DNA of 9,071 nucleotides. Source: Aquimarina sp. Its GTDB lineage: Bacteria; Bacteroidota; Bacteroidia; Flavobacteriales; Flavobacteriaceae. This document shows, piece after piece, positions 5,679 through 9,071 of this stretch (its first letter is position 1; every line of letters starts with the position of its first letter). The notes under the pieces are model-generated. The model saw nothing but the letters and a program-made list of their open reading frames with translations. It was not told where the DNA came from and searched no databases. A program made the translations under genes and the position numbers. Where the stretch lies: assembly GCA_020628975.1 (NCBI GenBank), contig JAHDEF010000066.1, forward strand, positions 1 to 9,071, in the 5' to 3' direction.

Positions 5679-6839
5679 ATGACAAAAGAAAAATCTTCAT
5701 TACATTTATTTCGAGCTAGTTGTTTTGCTCTGATAACTACTGCTATGACTTTTGCCATTCGTGCAAAAATTGAAGAAGTTTTTACAACTGAATACCATTT
5801 AACCAACGAGGAAATTGGTTTTGCTTTTGGCCCTGCTTTTTGGGGATTTACCCTAGCTATGGTTATCGGCGGAACATTGGTAGACTATTTTGGAATGAAA
5901 AAGATTTTAAACGTAGCAACTATCGGACACATACTAGGTATTGTAATCACCATTTTTGCTAGAGACTTTTGGACACTATTCGTAGGTACTCTTTTCATAG
6001 GCATTGGTAATGGTATGGTAGAAGCTGCCTGTAATCCGCTTGTAGCTGCTTTATTTCCCGATAATAAAACTAAAATGCTTAATCGCTTCCACGTATGGTT
6101 TCCTGGAGGTATTGTGATCGGTAGTGTGTTGGGATATTTACTTATCGATCTATTGAACCTACATTGGACAATTCTCGTTGCTATGCTATTCATTCCGCTA
6201 GGGATTTATACAACTATGATTTTTGGAAAAACATTTCCAAACACAGAACGCGTAACTTTAAAAGTCAGCAATAAAAATATGATTAAATCGTGCATTTCAC
6301 CACTATTCATATTTATGATATTATGTATGTTTCTAACAGCTGCTACAGAATTAGGTACTGGACAACGTATATCTTCTTTGTTGGGAACCTCAGGTGTTCC
6401 GCCATTGCTGATTTTAGCTTTTATTAACGGAATAATGGTTGCTGGAAGATATTTTGCAGGAGAAATAGTACATCGTATTAATATTTCATTAATGCTATTA
6501 CTATCCGCAATTTTTTCTTTTCTAGGTTTAATCTTATTAAGTTACACATCAGGTATTGCTGTTTTTATATCTGCAGCTGTATTTGCAATTGGTGTTTGTT
6601 ATTTTTGGCCTACCATGCTGAGCTTTATTGCTGAAAAAATACCTGAAAGTGGTGCTTTAGGATTATCCTTAATGGGGGGAGCAGGAATGTTATCCGTTTC
6701 TTTGATTTTACCAATTATGGGAAGTTATATGGATGCAAATACTACAGGCCTAGAAACACTACGATTAATGGCAATTTTACCAGCAATACTTATTATTGCC
6801 TTTGGAATATTAAATTTATTACAAAAAAGAAAAGCGTAA
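5679..6839 (+). CDS. MFS sugar transporter, FucP/NagP-like
   Basis: This 386-residue inner-membrane protein has about 12 predicted membrane spans and the two-halved layout of the major facilitator superfamily. The motif-A loop GGTLVDYFGMKKIL (64-77) falls between helices 2 and 3. FIGIGNGMVEAACNPLVAALFPDN (106-129) and LNRFHVWFPGGIVIGS (134-149) are typical of sugar:proton symporters of the FHS (FucP/NagP) type. Glu115 and Asn119 in helix 4 and Glu224 in TELGTGQR (222-229) are polar residues inside the membrane and probably take part in sugar or proton binding. It is the first gene of the plus-strand operon, with the oxidoreductase starting 7 bases after its stop, so it most likely imports the sugar that the next two enzymes process. 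The substrate cannot be read from sequence; a monosaccharide or small glycoside is expected. Confidence 0.88.
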   Translation: MTKEKSSLHLFRASCFALITTAMTFAIRAKIEEVFTTEYHLTNEEIGFAFGPAFWGFTLAMVIGGTLVDYFGMKKILNVATIGHILGIVITIFARDFWTLFVGTLFIGIGNGMVEAACNPLVAALFPDNKTKMLNRFHVWFPGGIVIGSVLGYLLIDLLNLHWTILVAMLFIPLGIYTTMIFGKTFPNTERVTLKVSNKNMIKSCISPLFIFMILCMFLTAATELGTGQRISSLLGTSGVPPLLILAFINGIMVAGRYFAGEIVHRINISLMLLLSAIFSFLGLILLSYTSGIAVFISAAVFAIGVCYFWPTMLSFIAEKIPESGALGLSLMGGAGMLSVSLILPIMGSYMDANTTGLETLRLMAILPAILIIAFGILNLLQKRKA

Positions 6840-6846
6840 TTTTTAA

Positions 6847-8010
6847 ATGAAAAACAGAAAACTGAGAATGGGAATGGTTGGTGGCGGAAAAGACGCTTTT
6901 ATTGGTGCTGTACACCGTATGGCAGCTAACCTAGATGGTCAAATTGAAATTGTTTGTGGTGCTTTTAGTAGTAATCACGAAAAATGTATAGAAACAGGTA
7001 AATCTATTTTCATTGATGAAAATCGCTGTTATCCTACGTTCGCTGAAATGATGAAACAAGAAGCTAAGCTTCCTACACATATACGAATGGATTTTGTGGC
7101 TGTTGTAACGCCCAATCACTTACACTATTTACCTGCAAAATTGGCTCTAGAACATGGATTCCCTGTAATAATAGACAAACCTATCTCTTATACTACAGAG
7201 GAAACACTTCAATTGAAAGAAATTGTTGAAAAAACACAATTACCTCTCGCAGTAACCTTTACTTATAGTGGTTACCCTATGGTAAAACAAGCACGAACTT
7301 TAGTAAAACAAAAAGATATTGGAGATATTACTAAAATTGTAGTTTCATTTCCTCAAGATTGGTTGACCGAAAAAATTGAAGACACCAACCAAAAACAAGC
7401 CGCTTGGCGTACAGATCCTTTACGAAGTGGCAAAAGTGGAACTTACGGTGACATAGGTACCCATGCTGCTCATTTAGCTGAATATATTAGTGGCCTGAAG
7501 ATTACAAAAGTACTTTCTCAATTAAACAAAGTTGTAGATGGAAGGCCTTTAGATGATGACGCTAATGTGTTTCTCGAGTTTGAAAATGGAGCTAAAGGAA
7601 TTTTAGTAGCTTCACAAATTTGTGCTGGGGAAGAAAATGGGTTTAAAATAAATGTTTTTGGAAATAAAGGAAGTGTTCAATGGTCGCAAGAAGACAATAA
7701 CTCACTATACGTAAAATGGTTAAATAAACCACTTCAAAAGTACAGATCAGGAACAAATAACAATTACCTTTCCAAAGAAGCCTTAGCGCATTTACGAATT
7801 CCTAGTGGTCATCCTGAAGGCTATCTTGAGGCTTTTGCCAATATTTATCGAAACTTTGCAGAAGGTATTAGAGCACATAAAGCAAAAAAACCACAAAACC
7901 CTATATTAGATTACCCCAGTATCGATGATGGCTTACACAGTATGTCATTAATTGATGCGGTCGTTTCCTCTACTGAAAAAGGGAACAAATGGGTAACGGT
8001 AGCATACTAA
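6847..8010 (+). CDS. Gfo/Idh/MocA family NAD(P)-dependent sugar oxidoreductase
   Basis: This 387-residue cytoplasmic protein (no signal peptide) has an N-terminal Rossmann domain with a Gly-rich nucleotide loop GMVGGGKDAFIGAVHR (9-24), the VVTPNHLHY block (86-94) and the DKPIS motif (110-114; EKP in most relatives) carrying the conserved Lys111. The C-terminal alpha/beta domain has GTYGDIGTHAAHLAEY (198-213), in which Asp202 and His206 fit the usual catalytic pair. Such enzymes oxidise or reduce a sugar hydroxyl, often at C1, C2 or C3, with NAD(H) or NADP(H). The subfamily with the GGGKDAFIGAVHRMA start and PQDWLTE..QKQAAWRTDP block (169-191) is often encoded next to TIM-barrel isomerases like the next gene. 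I chose the first ATG (6847), 7 bases after the transporter stop; Met8 would cut into the first beta strand. Confidence 0.92.
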   Translation: MKNRKLRMGMVGGGKDAFIGAVHRMAANLDGQIEIVCGAFSSNHEKCIETGKSIFIDENRCYPTFAEMMKQEAKLPTHIRMDFVAVVTPNHLHYLPAKLALEHGFPVIIDKPISYTTEETLQLKEIVEKTQLPLAVTFTYSGYPMVKQARTLVKQKDIGDITKIVVSFPQDWLTEKIEDTNQKQAAWRTDPLRSGKSGTYGDIGTHAAHLAEYISGLKITKVLSQLNKVVDGRPLDDDANVFLEFENGAKGILVASQICAGEENGFKINVFGNKGSVQWSQEDNNSLYVKWLNKPLQKYRSGTNNNYLSKEALAHLRIPSGHPEGYLEAFANIYRNFAEGIRAHKAKKPQNPILDYPSIDDGLHSMSLIDAVVSSTEKGNKWVTVAY

Positions 8011-8044
8011 GTATTATATAATAGTAAAGGGTAAGAAACATAAG

Positions 8045-9071
8045 ATGAAGAAAATTAAAGGTCCAGGAATATTCCTAGCACAAGTACTTGGTGACGAAGC
8101 ACCTTATAACAATCTAAAAGATATTTGTAAAACCGTGGCTTCTTTAGGCTATAAATCAATACAAATTCCTACTTGGGATACTCGTATTATTAATATTGAA
8201 AAAGCAGCATATAGTAAAGATTATTGTGATGAAATAAAAGGAATAGCCTATGATGAAGGACTAGAGGTTTCCGAACTTTCTACCCACCTTCAAGGCCAAT
8301 TAGTTGCTGTTCACCCTGCCTATAGCTGTATGTTTGATGGCTTTGCTCCTTCAGAAGTCAAAGGCAACCACAAAGCGAGAACAGCTTGGGCAACAGAACA
8401 AGTAAAACTAGCTGCATCTGCGAGTAACCATATGGGAATAAGCCCTATGGCTACTTTTTCAGGGTCGTTAATGTTTCATACCGTTTATCCGTGGCCGCAA
8501 CGCCCTAAAGGTCTTATCGAAGAAGGTTTTAAAGAACTAGCTGACAGGTGGCTTCCTATATTAAATCATTGCCAAGAAAATGGGGTTGAACTTTGCTATG
8601 AAATACACCCTGGCGAAGATTTACACGACGGAGTAACTTTTGAACGTTTTTTGAAAGCTACCAACCATCACGAGAGTTTAAAAATGCTTTACGATCCTAG
8701 CCATTTTCTGCTTCAGCAACTTAATTACTTACAATATATTGATATCTACCACGAGTATATAAAGATGTTTCATGTAAAAGATGCTGAATTTAACGCTACA
8801 GGAAAATCTGGAATTTATGGCGGGTATCAAGACTGGATCGACCGACCTGGTAGGTTCCGTTCTTTAGGTGATGGACAAGTAGATTTTAAAAGTATTTTCA
8901 GTAAACTCACTCAATATGGCTTTGATGGTTGGGCGGTATTAGAATGGGAATGTTGTATCAAATCGTTAAAACAAGGCCTAATAGAAGGTGCTCCGTTTAT
9001 AAATAATCATATCATTGAGGTCTCCGATAAATGCTTCGATGATTTTTCGGGTACTAATTCTAATAAAGATC
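8045..9071 (+). CDS. Xylose-isomerase-like TIM-barrel sugar isomerase/epimerase (3' truncated)
   Basis: The frame opens with ATG at 8045 and stays open to the window edge, giving 342 codons without a stop. The residues begin MKKIKGPGIFLAQVLGDEAP and contain the sugar-phosphate isomerase/epimerase (AP_endonuc_2) fold. Candidate divalent-metal ligands in family order are Glu186 (CYEIHPGED), Asp217 and His220 (LYDPSHFLLQ), His243 (MFHVKDAEF) and Glu300 (AVLEWE). GYKSIQIPTWD (35-45) is the second barrel strand. Relatives interconvert or epimerise sugars, and some (YcjR, levoglucosan LgdB proteins) act on 3-keto sugars made by a neighbouring Gfo/Idh/MocA dehydrogenase. It lies 34 bases after that dehydrogenase on the same strand. 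All the main motifs are present, so little is probably missing beyond the edge. The low-complexity end (SGTNSNKD) suggests the C-terminus is near. Confidence 0.9.
   Translation, partial: MKKIKGPGIFLAQVLGDEAPYNNLKDICKTVASLGYKSIQIPTWDTRIINIEKAAYSKDYCDEIKGIAYDEGLEVSELSTHLQGQLVAVHPAYSCMFDGFAPSEVKGNHKARTAWATEQVKLAASASNHMGISPMATFSGSLMFHTVYPWPQRPKGLIEEGFKELADRWLPILNHCQENGVELCYEIHPGEDLHDGVTFERFLKATNHHESLKMLYDPSHFLLQQLNYLQYIDIYHEYIKMFHVKDAEFNATGKSGIYGGYQDWIDRPGRFRSLGDGQVDFKSIFSKLTQYGFDGWAVLEWECCIKSLKQGLIEGAPFINNHIIEVSDKCFDDFSGTNSNKD

Noticed and set aside
5885..6193. Minus-strand open frame of 102 codons
   Set aside because: It is antisense to the best conserved part of the MFS transporter and shows no domain.
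6931..7119. Minus-strand open frame of 62 codons
   Set aside because: It is antisense to the Rossmann domain of the oxidoreductase, with no start signal or family features.
1..9071. tRNA, rRNA, CRISPR array, riboswitch or prophage genes
   Set aside because: No cloverleaf-like sequence, regular repeat-spacer pattern, recognised aptamer core or phage gene was seen by eye; coding regions fill most of the window.

Overview
The window looks like chromosomal DNA of a marine or alga-associated member of the Flavobacteriia (Bacteroidota). The evidence is AT-rich DNA, AT-rich translation starts without clear Shine-Dalgarno sites, matches to the Bacteroidota promoter element TAnnTTTG, a Bacteroidota-type lipoprotein signal on a GH16 glycoside hydrolase, and a long intergenic palindrome containing the CTGAGCG..AGTCGAAa motif often seen in flavobacterial genomes. 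This assignment is an inference, because no rRNA or other phylogenetic marker is present.

Region 1 (1-1454, plus strand) is a tight gene string. It holds the end of a small membrane protein, a 96-residue soluble protein of unknown function, and a complete SbtA-type sodium-dependent bicarbonate transporter. A PII-like SbtB gene, the usual cyanobacterial partner of SbtA, is not seen. The string ends at a long imperfect palindrome (1470-1608) that sits between converging genes and could terminate transcription from both sides.

Region 2 (1655-5569, minus strand) holds, in transcription order, an AraC-family regulator with a cupin sensor domain, an exported ThuA-like protein 17 bases downstream, a GH16 lipoprotein of the beta-bulge class (agarase/porphyranase/carrageenase-like) after a 282-base gap with its own promoter candidate, and an exported vicinal-oxygen-chelate (VOC) fold protein.

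Region 3 (5679-9071, plus strand) is divergent from the regulator across 109 bases. It is a compact operon of an FucP/NagP-like MFS sugar transporter, a Gfo/Idh/MocA NAD(P)-dependent sugar oxidoreductase, and a xylose-isomerase-like TIM-barrel sugar isomerase/epimerase that runs off the end of the window with at least 342 codons.

Regions 2 and 3 together read as a small regulated saccharide-use locus. An outer-membrane GH16 lipoprotein would cut a (probably algal) galactan or glucan, the MFS protein would import a small sugar, and the dehydrogenase and isomerase would process it, with the AraC protein sensing an intermediate. The pairing of Gfo/Idh/MocA, TIM-barrel isomerase and ThuA-like proteins recalls oxidative glycoside routes through 3-keto sugars, such as ThuAB, YcjRS and the levoglucosan pathway. 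The substrate and the actual chemistry cannot be decided from sequence alone. No SusC/SusD pair, sulfatase, tRNA, rRNA, CRISPR array or transposase gene was seen.
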